A DNA stretch of 64,000 nucleotides from Sacculina carcini (Eukaryota; Arthropoda; Thecostraca; Sacculinidae). The position numbers and the translations under genes were made by a program. Of this stretch, positions 11,368 through 21,989 are shown piece by piece. The notes below the pieces were generated by a model that saw nothing but the letters and a program-made list of their open reading frames with translations, had not been told where the DNA came from and searched no databases. Location: positions 7,426,249 through 7,490,248 of the forward strand of contig OU696586.1 of NCBI GenBank assembly GCA_916048095.2, read 5' to 3'. Numbering within the stretch: the stretch's first letter is position 1; every line of letters starts with the position of its first letter.

Positions 11368-11769
11368 ATGAAGATCGCTGGTGGAGGCTGCTGGTTCTGG
11401 AGGGCAGGTGAGAGAAAGGAGCTGCTGAAGCCGGATGAGAAAACGAAGGAGTTGAGACGACGGCGTGGCCTGCATGTGCGGCGACGTAACGGCTGTCGCG
11501 GTAGGGTGCTGAAGAGCACCGGTGTCGACGGAAGCATGGTGGATGCTGGGGTCAAGGTGTTGTGCCCTGTCGTGGCAGCCGGTGATGAAGAGGACGGCAG
11601 GCTGCGGCGGAGCACTGAAGAGCACGGGCGGAGGCGGGAGCGTGGAGGATGCTGGGGCCTGCCGTGTTGCGCTTCGCCGCAGCCAAGGTGTGTGCGTCTG
11701 GTGGAGGCCGTCGTCGGGTTTGGTTGTTTTTGTTTGTTTGTTATGCGTTTTTTATTGTATGCTCTATAG
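11368..11769 (+). CDS. Open frame inside the short LTR element, unknown
   Basis: Within the GC-rich internal region a frame stays open from at least 11203 to 11769; its first ATG is at 11368, giving a protein of about 133 residues. It is rich in Gly, Arg and Cys, ends with a hydrophobic segment (CFCLFVMRFLLYAL), and contains an imperfect internal duplication built on LKST..G..VDAG and RSTEEHGRR. I recognise no domain. GC-rich DNA keeps several frames open by chance here, on both strands, so coding status is doubtful. If real it would be cargo rather than a retroelement enzyme. Confidence 0.2.
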   Translation: MKIAGGGCWFWRAGERKELLKPDEKTKELRRRRGLHVRRRNGCRGRVLKSTGVDGSMVDAGVKVLCPVVAAGDEEDGRLRRSTEEHGRRRERGGCWGLPCCASPQPRCVRLVEAVVGFGCFCLFVMRFLLYAL

Positions 11770-11797
11770 TTCATGTTTCTGTAAAAACAGGTGGAGG

Positions 11798-12244
11798 TGT
11801 GGTGTAATCGTGTGTAGTGAGAGAGAGTGTGTGTGTGTGAAAGATTGTGAGTGCGTGAACGTGTTAGTGTGTCTATGTGTGATCGTGTATAGTTGAATTG
11901 TATATTGCGTGCGAGAGTGTGTGAGCGAGTGTGTCTAGTTGTTTCGGTGTGTGTGTGTGCAGTTGTTTCGGTGTGTGTGTGTGTGTGTGTGTGTGTATGC
12001 GTTTGTGAATTGTCCATGCCCCGCAGCGGCGAGTGAATGACCGGCTCGCCGCTGATTGGTTGTTGCGGCGGGTGAGGACTGTGTGTGTGTGTGTGTGTCC
12101 GTGTGTGCTCCCGTGTGACACGGTGTGAGCGGAGAGTCGTGTTTGTGGTGCGATCGGAGTGTGACGTCTTGTAGGCGCGCGTGGGGCGGTGATGCTCACG
12201 CGCGCCTGTCTGTAATATATTTTAGTCTCTTCAGTTTTGTTACA
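11798..12244 (+). repeat. 3' LTR of the short LTR element
   Basis: Same length as the 5' copy. Differences are mostly in the number of GT/GA repeat units, plus one change in the hairpin arm (CTCACG for CCCACG, at 12194). Confidence 0.8.
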
Positions 12245-13080
12245 ATAAAACAGCAAAATAGACAAATATTGGCATTTCTTAAAACTGAAACAAACATTAT
12301 TATTGATCAATTAAGTTGCTCACACATAATAACCAATGTTTATACACATAAAAAATTATTTCAATGTTTTTAAGAGTTAAATTGCTTCGACGATCGTGGA
12401 ACAGATACTTGAAGAGTTAAACATTGCTGCATTGATTTGATCGGAAGGGACTTCTTCAGTTGGGCTAATAAGCTTTCAAGCTTCCAATAGCCCGGCATTG
12501 TCTGTGTGTGTGTGATATTATATTGAGTTTTTCGTGTCAATACAATAAAATGTTGGCACCTTCTGAAAGTTCTTCTAGCCCGTTCGTTCACACTAGCTCC
12601 GCTCATGTACAAACCCTACATATACGGACGCAGGCATGCAGACATACAGTACATAATCCTCGCACAGACAACCAATAATTAATCCTCGCACAGACAAGCA
12701 ATACTTAATTTATATTCAGTATTAACACAAAATATGCACATACAACTACAAGATCGAATTCAGCAACAATACACGCAGGAACTCACCGAGAGTGCATTGC
12801 TATACACGCAATACTCTGTCTCTGTCGACACGTGATCCATAGTATTCCACCCAGCAGAAGTAACATTAATTGTTCCCTGAGTGCGATCAAACATACAAAC
12901 CCGCCTAGAGATACATCCGAAAACCGGATATCGGAAGCCGGGTACCGGAGATAAACGTCAATGTAGAATATTCAATATATGTCTAGCAACACTGTCTCAG
13001 TCATGTGAATGTGAAATCAAGTCTAGCTGTATCATCTCTGTATAATATATCTGTATACTAATTTACTTGAAATCCTTCGA
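12245..13080. other. Non-coding stretch, no gene seen
   Basis: AT-rich sequence with no supported genes. Two nearby copies of AATCCTCGCACAGACAA occur at about 12655 and 12681. Confidence 0.45.
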
Positions 13081-13082
13081 TA

Positions 13083-13245
13083 TTAATTTATTATTTTTGT
13101 TTGATAAAATATTTATAATATTTATATTATTTATAATATTTATAATATTTATATTATTTATAATATTTATAATATTTATATTATTTATAATATTTATAAT
13201 ATTTATATTATTTATAATATTTTTAATATTTAAAATATTGTTTGA
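13083..13245 (+). repeat. AT-only minisatellite, 27-bp unit
   Basis: Units containing TTTATATTATTTATAATA repeat about five times with almost no G or C. Overlapping Ile/Phe- and Asn/Ile-rich frames on both strands are artefacts. Confidence 0.85.
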
Positions 13246-14127
13246 TATTTTTGACAAATTAGCAAAATGAGCATTTATCTGGAAAAAACCCTAAAATAGG
13301 CAAATATAGGCGTTTATGGCATTTAGCCTGAACATCCGGTATTTAGTTATAAAAAAACTGTTTCCAGCAGTGCATATTTGCAATATGGGCCAATCCTCGG
13401 CGATGGAGATACGGTGCGATGCATATCAACGTTGACTTATATGGCACATTCCGTGGATGCATCTGATAGTGGCGTGTGTAGTGCCTGACAATAAAGCGAA
13501 CAGGGTTCTATCTACGCCAATATTTACTCAGTTGTATGAAGCTCAGTGATTTTCAGACTACTGATGCTTACACGTGCAATTCAATTATTAAATAGCCCGA
13601 CCTATCATATACCTGTAGTCATCAACTGTATGGTGTATATGTGCTATATCAGAGCTTTATAAGAGGCATATTAATTTGATCATGCATATATATTATTTTG
13701 AAGCGAATAATTCATTCGGCGGAACAAATTTGTTTTCTCCGGCTGTTGAACTCGTGAGAGAGTTACAATGGAGAGCCTAGCCTAACCTAGCCTACTTAAC
13801 CTTTATCATCCAAGGTATATAAAGTATTGATATATTTCAGCCAACATTTACAGATCGTCTCGCATAGCCAACATATATATTCAGTGAAAATATTTATGCA
13901 TTCGGGCAATGGGTTGTTGAGTTACAGTTATGTTCCCACGTGGGAACACTATGAACACAGCGATCGAAATGTACCGTATATTCTTGACATGTTGAAATCA
14001 GTACATAAATGATACAATCTGAGCTTCTATTGATCAAATAAGTTAATTTATACTGATCATCAACTAATAATGATATAAAACAATTATTTTGAGTCAATTC
14101 AATATTTTTTACGGAATTGTTATTCTT

Positions 14128-14194
14128 GTTAGGTTAGGTTAGGTTAGGTTAGGTTAACCTAACCTAGGTTAGGTTAACCTAACCTAACCTAACC
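14128..14194 (+). repeat. Head-to-head TTAGG/CCTAA telomere-like repeats
   Basis: Five TTAGG units turn into CCTAA units, then back to TTAGG, then to CCTAA again within 67 bp. The short inverted arrays have at least two head-to-head junctions. TTAGG is the arthropod telomere unit. A shorter plain run lies at 20607-20635. Confidence 0.9.
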
Positions 14195-14202
14195 CCAAGT
14201 CA

Positions 14203-14610
14203 TTCTACTTTTCTGTTCACGGTCTATATTATTATTTGTCTCCTCGTGTTCTGAACTTAAAATCATACTCGTCATATTCTTCTGCTCTGCAAAAATTTGT
14301 GTTGTTTTTGCCCACGCCTCTAATTCCACCATTCAAACAGCATTAACACTAACTGTCATCTCTACATTCTTTTTTTGGCAGCAGACACCGTTGTTAGATA
14401 TCACATAATGTGTAATGTATTCCTATAAATGTTTGTATCTTTTCTTTTAAATTTTTTTCGTAATATCATTTGTGTCATTTTTACTCGCTCATTTATTTTT
14501 CCCTCAATGAACTATTACTCTATTATTTTGTTAGCACCAGTTTTACTGTTTTGCGCGCCTCTGTTTTACTTGGCACTATATCAAATACACGTTTGTTTGT
14601 TTGTGAAATT
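14203..14610 (+). repeat. Dispersed repeat R, copy 2
   Basis: Co-linear with 4985-5250 plus 5910-6005 but uninterrupted. It ends ATCAAATACACG(TTTG)n, like a non-LTR 3' tail. Overlapping frames are not conserved between the copies, so it is treated as non-coding repeat DNA. Confidence 0.5.
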
Positions 14611-16252
14611 GTCTTCTGACAATCTGCTTGCGGCATTGATAGCCTGCATCTACCAACCTACCTTTCATCTACCTGCATATAAGCATTGAGAGTCAACTGG
14701 CAGTTATGCTGCTCTACTTCCAGCTATATGTGTGCATGTCGTTGCATTATTCATCAGGCAGGCTGTTACTTCTCTTCTGAAATTCATATGGGAAATGGAA
14801 TTATCTACGAGTTTATAATACAAGAGCCACACAACAGCTGCAGACAAACCGACAGTATTAGAGAACAATGACCAATACCATTCTACATCTTATTTATCTT
14901 ACACATCTTAAACAATGTCGGTATGTGACCAAGACACGATCCAATATATGAACACTATGCCTATCTTAATTTTATTTGGGCACCAGAAAGTGGCTGCTTT
15001 AACTTGATGCTTGATACAACTTGATGCTTGATACCTACATGTATGCTGATTGCTGGAAATATTAACAGTATAGCTGTTTTTCCATTTACAAATACATACT
15101 TCGACATCACAGAGGAAATCAAAATGCTCTCTTCCACTGTCATATTTTCCAAAGCTGCATTTGATTTTGTCAGCCTGGCCGCACCAGCAGTTCTGTGTTC
15201 TTGAATTCGTCTAGTAGATTTGAAGTTGTGCTCGGCACGTGACTTCAATAGAGCGTACCACCACATAATTTTTCTAAATACACCTTATATCTAGCTATTC
15301 CAGAACAACAGCGAATAATGGTACTCGCGAATAATAATAATCATACACTCTTGTGTCCAGTGGAAACTAGCCAATGATCTTGTTCTATCCCTCTGCTCAC
15401 CATCAGCATGTGTGGGAAATCATCATTATCGCATATTGTCTATATTTTGTTGCCTAATCTACAAACATTGGCTTGTCACGAATGAACATATTTGCTTAAT
15501 GCCACACATTGAATGCCACCATTGATTCATCAATACCATGCTCGTACTTTTGAAAAATGTCATGCATCTTCAGGTTTTCATTCAGTACAAGATGGACAGG
15601 TTCATTTTAACCAATACATTTGTATGCTCTTTTCTCGCGCATAATTCTTGTTTTCCATCACATTCAGTTGACATGGATTGAACTCGCAACAGTGGCGGTG
15701 GACCACCGTTTTACGCGTCGCTCCAAAGTGAGCGTACGCTGAATAGGCTCCGACCACGGGAGTAGGCCAGGCGCGCCGAGAGGGATCGGGCTCCGCTCAG
15801 TGTGGCAAGAAAGAGTTGTGTGCCGCCACTGCAGAAAATGAGTGCAACGCTTCAATTTCCCTGCATATTGCTTAGAATTTAGTGAATTTCAAGGCCCAAT
15901 GGAGCCTAGATTGTTATTGTCGTTTTGAGATTATAGTTTAGTTTTTTTCTAAATATGATTTTTAAGGCCTTTGACGTATTTTAGACAGTCTGGAAAATAT
16001 AAATATATGTTTATTGGAGTGTTAATAACACCTTAGATATTCATTGCTTCACTTTGAACCAGAAATATGCGGGTTTAGCTGGATTGGATGTACTGGGATT
16101 CCGATGTTTTTCAACATACTAATATAAAAATTCGTTCCGACAACAATCATTTCAAAGATGATTAAGGCTCTTCTAGTGTGCTAGTATTTATATTTTTGAA
16201 TTATTTCAATATATTTCGATTTTTGTCCCACCGACAAAACAATAATATATTT
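14611..16252. other. Non-coding stretch, no gene seen
   Basis: No supported gene. A GC-rich island at about 15675-15830 contains, on the minus strand, GAGTTCAATCC, which resembles a tRNA-type B box. Neither a clover-leaf nor an A box could be made, so a tRNA-derived SINE remnant is only a possibility. Confidence 0.4.
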
Positions 16253-16432
16253 TGGTGTTTTTATTACAAAAACAATATTAACAAACACTGAATTATTAAC
16301 ACTTCTCACTGCGACACCGCAATCCTTTCTTCTCTCAAACCAACTAACTCTTCCCGACATTGTTGATTCGTCCGTTGCCATGGCAACCAGCTAGTCAACG
16401 ATTACACAAATACACGAACTGTTAACGCAACA
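16253..16432 (-). repeat. G1 3' LTR
   Basis: 180 bp, about 94% identical by eye to 20012-20191. Shared features include CCCGACATTGTTGATTCG and the CACAAATACACGAACTG block. Confidence 0.85.
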
Positions 16433-16476
16433 CGCCCACCTGATCTGAAGATAAAAAAATACATACACACAACAAT

Positions 16477-18067
16477 TCATACATAATCGTGCATCCATTG
16501 AGGAGGTCTCCTTTCTCGTATGGGATATTGCCTTTGAGGTTCTGTTGGTTCTTCATCAACCCTTTCATCATGTTCTTCTGAACAACCCGGATCAATTGGT
16601 GGAGTAATGCTTCGTACGTCCAACACGTGCCGTGGCACGCCGTCAACCGATATGTTGTTTTCTGAATTGATGTCAGTAACACAGCCTCTCCTCCAGCCAG
16701 TTGTGCATCTTGCCTGAGGCGGTTTCACCCAGACCTCGTCTCCAATGTTGATAGATTTATGCATTCTTCTGTGCTCCACGCTGGACACCGATGCCGGGTG
16801 TCTCCAGTTGTAACTGAATATAGATTTGTACGGTACACTGTCTTCCTTCAAGCCATGTTTGGTGTCATATTATACCAAAACACCGCTTCTTGTGGGCGTA
16901 TGCCTCCTCGCTCTGCGATAGCCTTAATAGTTCTGTGGTTTCGTTCAATGATTACGTTCCCACTTGGCCTATATGCTGCCCTGAACCAACTCTTGATGTT
17001 CCACCTTTCAAAAAAACTCTTCAGTTGAGTAGATCTAAAAGCGGTCGAATTATCCAGTAATACTTGATTCACTGGTCCTCTCTCCAAAAACACCTCGTGC
17101 AAATTCTTAACGATACCTTCTGCCGTCTCTTTAACTAATTCATTCCATATGGATATGCGACTAGGTCCACAATCGATCAGCGTAAGATAAACTCCACCTC
17201 TGTAGTGCGTCACGTCGATCGCTATTCGCTTCCAATTGCCTTCAACTGATAAATGACCCGTGTCATGGTGAGCAGGTGCTAGGTCAATAGATTGACACCT
17301 CTCACACCGTTGCACTACATCCTTGACCTCATCTCGCGTAACATTTTCACCAACTTTCCTGGCCAGTTATAAGGTGTGATCAACCCCTACGTGGTGCATG
17401 TTATGTAATTCTTGAACGCTCACTGCACCCACATGATTCACTATATCATTGTTGCCCTTCATCTCGCTGTCATTCAACCATTGCCGCTTCATCCTTGTCA
17501 GTTCATCCGCCTTATTTTTCGCAGATGGCACAAGTTGTATTTCCACCTCCAACTAAAACTCATCAATCAGTTGCTTCATTGTGCACAATCTACGTTTCAC
17601 AATCATCTCGGCTGCTCCTTTTGTACGGGGTCTTTTTTCCTCCGTCAAAGCCCTGTTAACCCAGCCTTGGACTGTGGCTGAGTCAGTGATTAGACTGATA
17701 TGGCGTAAACCCCATTTCAATGCAAGATTTTAACCCTTTAATATTGCTTCTAGCTCCGCAACGTTGATATGATTGTAATCGTCTTTCTTTCTCAACCACG
17801 CAGCGTCCTCAACCACATCACCATGCATCCCAGCACTACTCCAATCGCTAAATTACTGGCATCACACCATACTACTCCATGCGTTGTCTTAGGAACACTC
17901 CACTTGCCTCTCACGGGATCCGATGCTTTAATCTTTTCGACTGCTTCACGTATAATCTTGGTTGCGCCATCTCCAATAGGATCATCCCAGTACACACCCT
18001 CCGCTTTTCTCTTGATGAAACTGCTGGCTGTTCTCAACCAACCAGCGACTGGATAGTGTCCCACCAA
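16477..18067 (-). pseudogene. G1 RNase H and integrase region, frameshifted
   Basis: Pieces in different frames read in order. At 17792-18067 there is an RNase H-like piece with a CDASNLAIGVVLG box. At 17367-17552 there is a connecting piece with ADELTRMKR. At 16848-17315 lies an integrase core with CERCQ, an AIDVTH aspartate, a LLDNSTAF aspartate and a GNVIIERNH glutamate. At 16477-16851 lies an integrase C-terminal piece with PIRERRPPQW. At least three shifts or stops separate them, so no full-length product is possible. In the living family these domains copy the RNA, remove it and join cDNA to the chromosome. Confidence 0.75.
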
Positions 18068-18069
18068 TT

Positions 18070-19257
18070 TTACACATATAGATAACAGTTCCTTTCTCGT
18101 GACTGTATCAGGTATATCGGGGACCGTGTTTCCTCGCGAGAATTCCTATCTATCGAATCTATTTTTCTCAATCTTAGCCCCAGAGCTGTTCCTCCATCTA
18201 ATTGTTCCGGCTCTTTTGTTGTCAGTCCAAATTTTTCCAAATGCTCAACCACCTCATCAACACTTACCATGGACCTATTAACGAGAATGTCATCGACGTA
18301 TGAGCTTGTCGCGGCCTCGATTCTCTTGGACTTTGCCAGCACTGTTTTAAGAATTTTTGACATTATGCGAGGTGCGACACTCAAACCGAAGCCCAAGCGA
18401 GTAAGGCTGTATGTTTTACCGCGAAAATTCACCAGTTGATACTTTCTCAGTTCGTCGGCAACACAAATTTGCAAATAAGCCGACTTCAGGTCAACCAAAA
18501 TCGGTTCTCCTTCTACTTGCCTCCACTCTCTAATCTTTTCTGCACATATATCAATCTCATCGCCACCCGTGTGACTTTCCACAAACTGATTCACCTCCCT
18601 GTAATCTAGCACAGGTCGTACCTTACCCTTATTTTTCTGTTCGACCGCCATCAGTGGCAAAATTCCATATTTGATTTGACTGGACCATGGCACGAGAATA
18701 CCTTCGTCTGTCCACCTTTGTACCTCTCTCTCATATTCTTCTTTTCTCTGGGATGGTAATTCTTTCCTATAATTACTGACACAGTTCTTCAGTACAGGAG
18801 GACCTCTGTTATTCCAATGCAACCTGACGGTCCATCGTCTTCCATAAAATTGTCCATCAAAATCCTTATCTTTGATCTCACAGGCCGTTTCTGCTTGATT
18901 GAATTTTCTAGACACATTCGGCGACACTGTTGAACACTGGTTTCTGCAGAACACAACGTTTTCTCCATTCACGATCACTCCACCAAGTTCGGAAATGACA
19001 TCCATTCCAAGCACAACATCTATATTATTAACAATTTCATCAATCACCATTGCCCGTCTTCTCAGACGACTTCCATTAACACACACATTTAGCCATGTCT
19101 CAACCCTACATCGCACCCTTCTTCCGTCGAACGCACTCACTGTGCCCCCATTCATGTACTGATTTACTAGTGACGTTTTCACCATGGTCATTGTACATCC
19201 TGTATCCACTAATGCACTCACTCTCTCTTCATCAACAAGCACGTCAATAATCGGCAT
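18070..19257 (-). CDS. G1 protease and reverse transcriptase
   Basis: A 395-residue frame begins with ATG at 19257, 17 nt after the gag stop and in another frame. Near its N-terminus is a retropepsin-like site, ALVDTGCTMTMV (about residues 14-26), which has DTG rather than the DSG usual in gypsy elements. RT motifs follow: VRPVLDYREVN, a LVDLKSAYLQI box with the first catalytic Asp, LTRLGFGLSVAPRIM, and SYVDDILVN with the catalytic DD pair. The frame ends prematurely after GLRLRK, before RNase H. The LTRLGFGL-type RT is unlike those of G2-G5, and I cannot name the clade. Confidence 0.75.
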   Translation of the reverse strand: MPIIDVLVDEERVSALVDTGCTMTMVKTSLVNQYMNGGTVSAFDGRRVRCRVETWLNVCVNGSRLRRRAMVIDEIVNNIDVVLGMDVISELGGVIVNGENVVFCRNQCSTVSPNVSRKFNQAETACEIKDKDFDGQFYGRRWTVRLHWNNRGPPVLKNCVSNYRKELPSQRKEEYEREVQRWTDEGILVPWSSQIKYGILPLMAVEQKNKGKVRPVLDYREVNQFVESHTGGDEIDICAEKIREWRQVEGEPILVDLKSAYLQICVADELRKYQLVNFRGKTYSLTRLGFGLSVAPRIMSKILKTVLAKSKRIEAATSSYVDDILVNRSMVSVDEVVEHLEKFGLTTKEPEQLDGGTALGLRLRKIDSIDRNSREETRSPIYLIQSRERNCYLYV

Positions 19258-19274
19258 TTGACAAGATTGCGCCT

Positions 19275-19973
19275 TTACAGAAGCGAAGGGATGACTGTTG
19301 GCGCACCAGCACCCCTTTCCTCGTTTCCCTGTTTCCTACGGCATTGGTATGACACATGACCTTCTCCACCGCACTTGAAACACCTGACGCGTCTTTTTTT
19401 CGTGCCCTCGCGCGCCATATGCGGCCCACCACACTCAAAACATTTCCCGCTAAAACTTGATCTTCGCTCGCCTATCTGGGTGTTGGACATTGCAGCAACA
19501 TTTCCATTCACTTTTCCTGTGAGCACTCTCGCTCTGGTCAAGATATCGCTCATTGACAGCTCCAAGATGTCCTTAACTTGTTGCAGCTCTTTACTTGTGT
19601 GTTCTGGTAGTCCGTTCACAAAGGTCAACTTCAACATCTTCTCGAGAGCTTCTCCTTTGAATCCAGCTAGCCCAGCCAATCGGCGAATTTCGCTGGCAAA
19701 CGCGTCCACTGGTTCGCCAGTCCATCGCACTTGCATCAGTTTCGCATGCGCCACAAACGGGCTATCAGAGAAGGCTTCTTTAAATTTGCTTTCAATTTCA
19801 TCAGCATTTTTCTGATCAGTTTCTTCCATTTCCAGATATGTAGCGAGCGCATCACCTTCCAAATATAGCGGTAAAAGACTTGCCACTTCATCAACTTTCT
19901 GCAGCTTAGCAACCAACCTCACTTTCTTTATCCATACGACCACGTCGCCATTTCCGCTGAACGGTTTTATCAT
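19275..19973 (-). CDS. G1 Gag-like protein with zinc knuckles
   Basis: 232 residues starting with ATG at 19973, about 28 nt beyond the proposed primer site. The N-terminal two thirds have the helical retrotransposon-gag pattern (GDALATYLEM, FASEIRRLAGLAGF, FVNGLPEH). A CFECGGPHMA.. knuckle-like segment and a full CX2CX4HX4C knuckle (CFKCGGEGHVSYQC) lie near residues 182-215. It would form the particle and bind element RNA. The frame is intact although the rest of the element has decayed. Confidence 0.75.
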   Translation of the reverse strand: MIKPFSGNGDVVVWIKKVRLVAKLQKVDEVASLLPLYLEGDALATYLEMEETDQKNADEIESKFKEAFSDSPFVAHAKLMQVRWTGEPVDAFASEIRRLAGLAGFKGEALEKMLKLTFVNGLPEHTSKELQQVKDILELSMSDILTRARVLTGKVNGNVAAMSNTQIGERRSSFSGKCFECGGPHMAREGTKKRRVRCFKCGGEGHVSYQCRRKQGNEERGAGAPTVIPSLL

Positions 19974-20000
19974 GCTTTCTGATATTCTTGAAATATCGCC

Positions 20001-20014
20001 GAAATAGCTTTTGG
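20001..20014 (-). other. G1 primer-site candidate, 5' tRNA-Phe complement
   Basis: On the element strand, AAGCTATTTCGGCG lies within 3 nt of the LTR end (CACCA). It is identical over 14 nt to the sequence following the 5' LTR at 11122 and complementary to tRNA-Phe nucleotides 1-12 as I remember that tRNA. Confidence 0.5.
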
Positions 20015-20191
20015 TGTTTTTATTACAAAAACAATATTAACAAACACTGAATTATTAACAATTCTCACTAAGACACCGCAATACCTTCTTCTCCCAAACC
20101 AACGAACTCTTCCCGACATTGTTGATTCGTCCGTTGCCATTGCAACCAACTAGTCAACGATTACACAAATACACGAACTGTTAACACAACA
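20012..20191 (-). repeat. G1 5' LTR
   Basis: 180 bp. On the element strand it starts TGTTGTGTTAACAG and ends ACACCA. The downstream flank is GATATATATCC. Confidence 0.85.
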
Positions 20192-20728
20192 GATATATAT
20201 CCAAGTAATATTTATTATTGCAATATTACTTTATGAAACTTATATTTATCAGAGCTAATCAACGCACTGTTACACCGACAGTAATGAACACGTTGGCTGA
20301 ACTGCAACGTATTCGTGGACACAACACGAGGCTAACTGCCGACAATGGTACACTCATTCATACACCCCACTCTAGCACACGGACATACATACACGCTTAC
20401 ACAAGGATCATGTGTCACGAGCTTCACCGCGTGTAACCATGAACGTTCACACAGTTACACACCAACATACATACACGCTCACACAATGTTAACGCTACGC
20501 AAGTCTATCGTACATCAATGACTCACGCACGTGCAAACGTCATGGGCGTGCTGACACTACATATATACTGGCGCACTTATATTTTTGACACCTGCGTCTT
20601 CGTTGTTAGGTTAGGTTAGGTTAGGCTAGGTTAGTTACCATTTCTGCCGTCAGAGAGCGCTATTATCGTATTGGACGGAGCCAATGACGGATGGACGCCA
20701 CCTAGATACATCTATACCTTTTACAATT

Positions 20729-20830
20729 TCATTTGTCCCAACTGAAATCCAAATTGTCCCAGCTGAAATCAAAATTGTACCATCTGAAATCAAAATTGTC
20801 CCAACTGAAATCAAAATTGTCCCAGCTAGA
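20729..20830 (-). repeat. 21-bp minisatellite, left arm of element A
   Basis: About five units of the 21-bp repeat whose plus sense elsewhere begins GTTGGGACAATTTTGATTTC. Here it appears as the reverse complement (ATTGTCCCAACTGAAATCAA). The period equals seven codons, hence meaningless 7-residue repeat frames. Confidence 0.9.
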
Positions 20831-20968
20831 ACAACAATGTATGTTATTGATTTTACATTTAATATCAAATGTAATTGTTATCAGTACATTTTATTGTATT
20901 TCGCATGTTAAGTTTAACATTAGTCGAAAAACGCAGACGTGTACTACTTACTGTGTACTATACAATTA

Positions 20969-21561
20969 CCGTATTTGCCGGTGTATAAGTCGACTTTTTT
21001 CGATCAAAAATCGACCGAAAAAAATCGACCTCGACTTATACACCGAGTCATAAAATTTAACTTCGTATTCATCGCTTCAAATTTGATGGTAACCAAGGCC
21101 GTATCTCATGCAGCTCATTGTGCGTGGGTGTGCGTACGACAGGCTCATCAAACAGCGAGAAACTGAAGCATTATAAAGCACTCGTCGCATTCACACGCAT
21201 CCTCAGCAAGAATTTCAAATATTTTCGCAACAATAACGGACATCGAAAGCCAGGTAGCGACGATGACTGCTAGGGGGAAGTACTGGGTATTGAGCGAATG
21301 TGTGAGTCATCGCCTAAACGCCTGGCGTATAGATCTGCGTATAGATCTGCGTATAATGGCGTATAGATCGCTCGCTACAAACTCGCGAATTTGAACAAAT
21401 TTCGTCAATAAATATCGCATATTCCCGATTGAATTTTAAACTTTAATATAATGAAACAATTGAGCTCGACTTATACAAAGGATGTATCATAATATCGTAA
21501 ATTTCCGACAAATTTTAGGGGGTCGACTTATACGAGTCGACTTATACACCGGCAAATACGG
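20969..21561. mobile_element. MITE with TA duplication (Tc1/mariner-pogo type)
   Basis: 593 bp flanked by TA on both sides. Ends are perfect inverted repeats beginning CCGTATTTGCCGGTGTATAA and continuing through GTCGAC. The empty site is visible in element B (ATACAATT(A/G)TG..ATGGTATGTA at 39400 and, inverted, near 40225). There is no transposase frame. TA duplication and TIR style suggest mobilisation by a Tc1/mariner-pogo transposase; that part is inference. Internally a GTATAGATCTGC unit repeats (about 21329-21368). Confidence 0.85.
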
Positions 21562-21989
21562 TATGTGCTATGTTATGTACTACAATTACAATGCAGATAT
21601 GTACCGTATGTGCTTACTTTATGAGGAACTCTATCATCCAATATATCAGAGTCAGCGTATAGAGCCACTGTTCTCGGAGAGCACTCGCACACACACACAT
21701 TCGTGCACACACACACACCTACATAAACATCATACTTTCAGAGACGGTACATTCCGTCTTATGGCAAGTGTTCAGGCATCACGTGCGAATAGCGCTTGTC
21801 GTTGTTAGCCATCTGTACAAAGTTTAATATAGTACGGCATATATTTTGTATATGTTGTCTATTTGTGTGTTGGAGGTAGTGTTAGTGTATGTATGTTGTA
21901 TGCATGTGCTATGAGCGAGCGTAGTTTCTCCAAGGAGTGAGCTGTCGTTGGTGTGGGGATGCAGGGGGCTGGGCAGTGCCGCCACAGGG

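Larger units (their letters stand above)
10676..12244 (+). mobile_element. Short LTR retroelement without gag/pol (TRIM/LARD-like)
   Basis: Two direct repeats of equal length, 447 bp (10676-11122 and 11798-12244), are nearly identical outside GT-run slippage. They start TGTGGTG and end TTGTTACA, so they have TG...CA ends. Between them are 675 bp that encode no gag, protease, polymerase or integrase motifs. A purine tract (AAAAACAGGTGGAGG, 11783-11797) sits immediately before the second repeat, as a polypurine tract should. AGCTATTTCGGCG follows the first repeat where a primer-binding site belongs. A matching 5-bp target duplication was not seen (AATCG left, ATAAA right), so one end may have been rearranged. 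The element is non-autonomous by inspection. Confidence 0.8.
16253..20191 (-). mobile_element. Ty3/gypsy-type LTR retrotransposon G1, decayed
   Basis: 3.94 kb bounded by 180-bp direct repeats (16253-16432 and 20012-20191). On the element (minus) strand these start TGTTG and end AACACCA. They differ at about 11 sites (roughly 6%), making this the oldest datable LTR element here. A purine tract (AGGTGGGCG on the minus strand, 16433-16441) adjoins the 3' LTR. Order is gag - protease - RT - RNase H - integrase, as in Ty3/gypsy. gag and protease-RT frames are open, but several shifts and stops break the region downstream of RT. A matching target duplication was not found. Confidence 0.85.

Noticed and set aside
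10553-12310. Overlapping frames of 80-290 codons on the minus strand
   Set aside because: They run antisense across the two LTRs and the GC-rich interior; the same residues recur in both LTR copies. These are by-products of repeats.
13063-13270. Ile/Phe- and Asn/Ile-rich proteins
   Set aside because: They are translations of an AT-only 27-bp minisatellite.
15660-15830. tRNA gene or tRNA-derived SINE
   Set aside because: Only a B-box-like GAGTTCAATCC is present on the minus strand. No acceptor pairing, A box or anticodon arm could be built.
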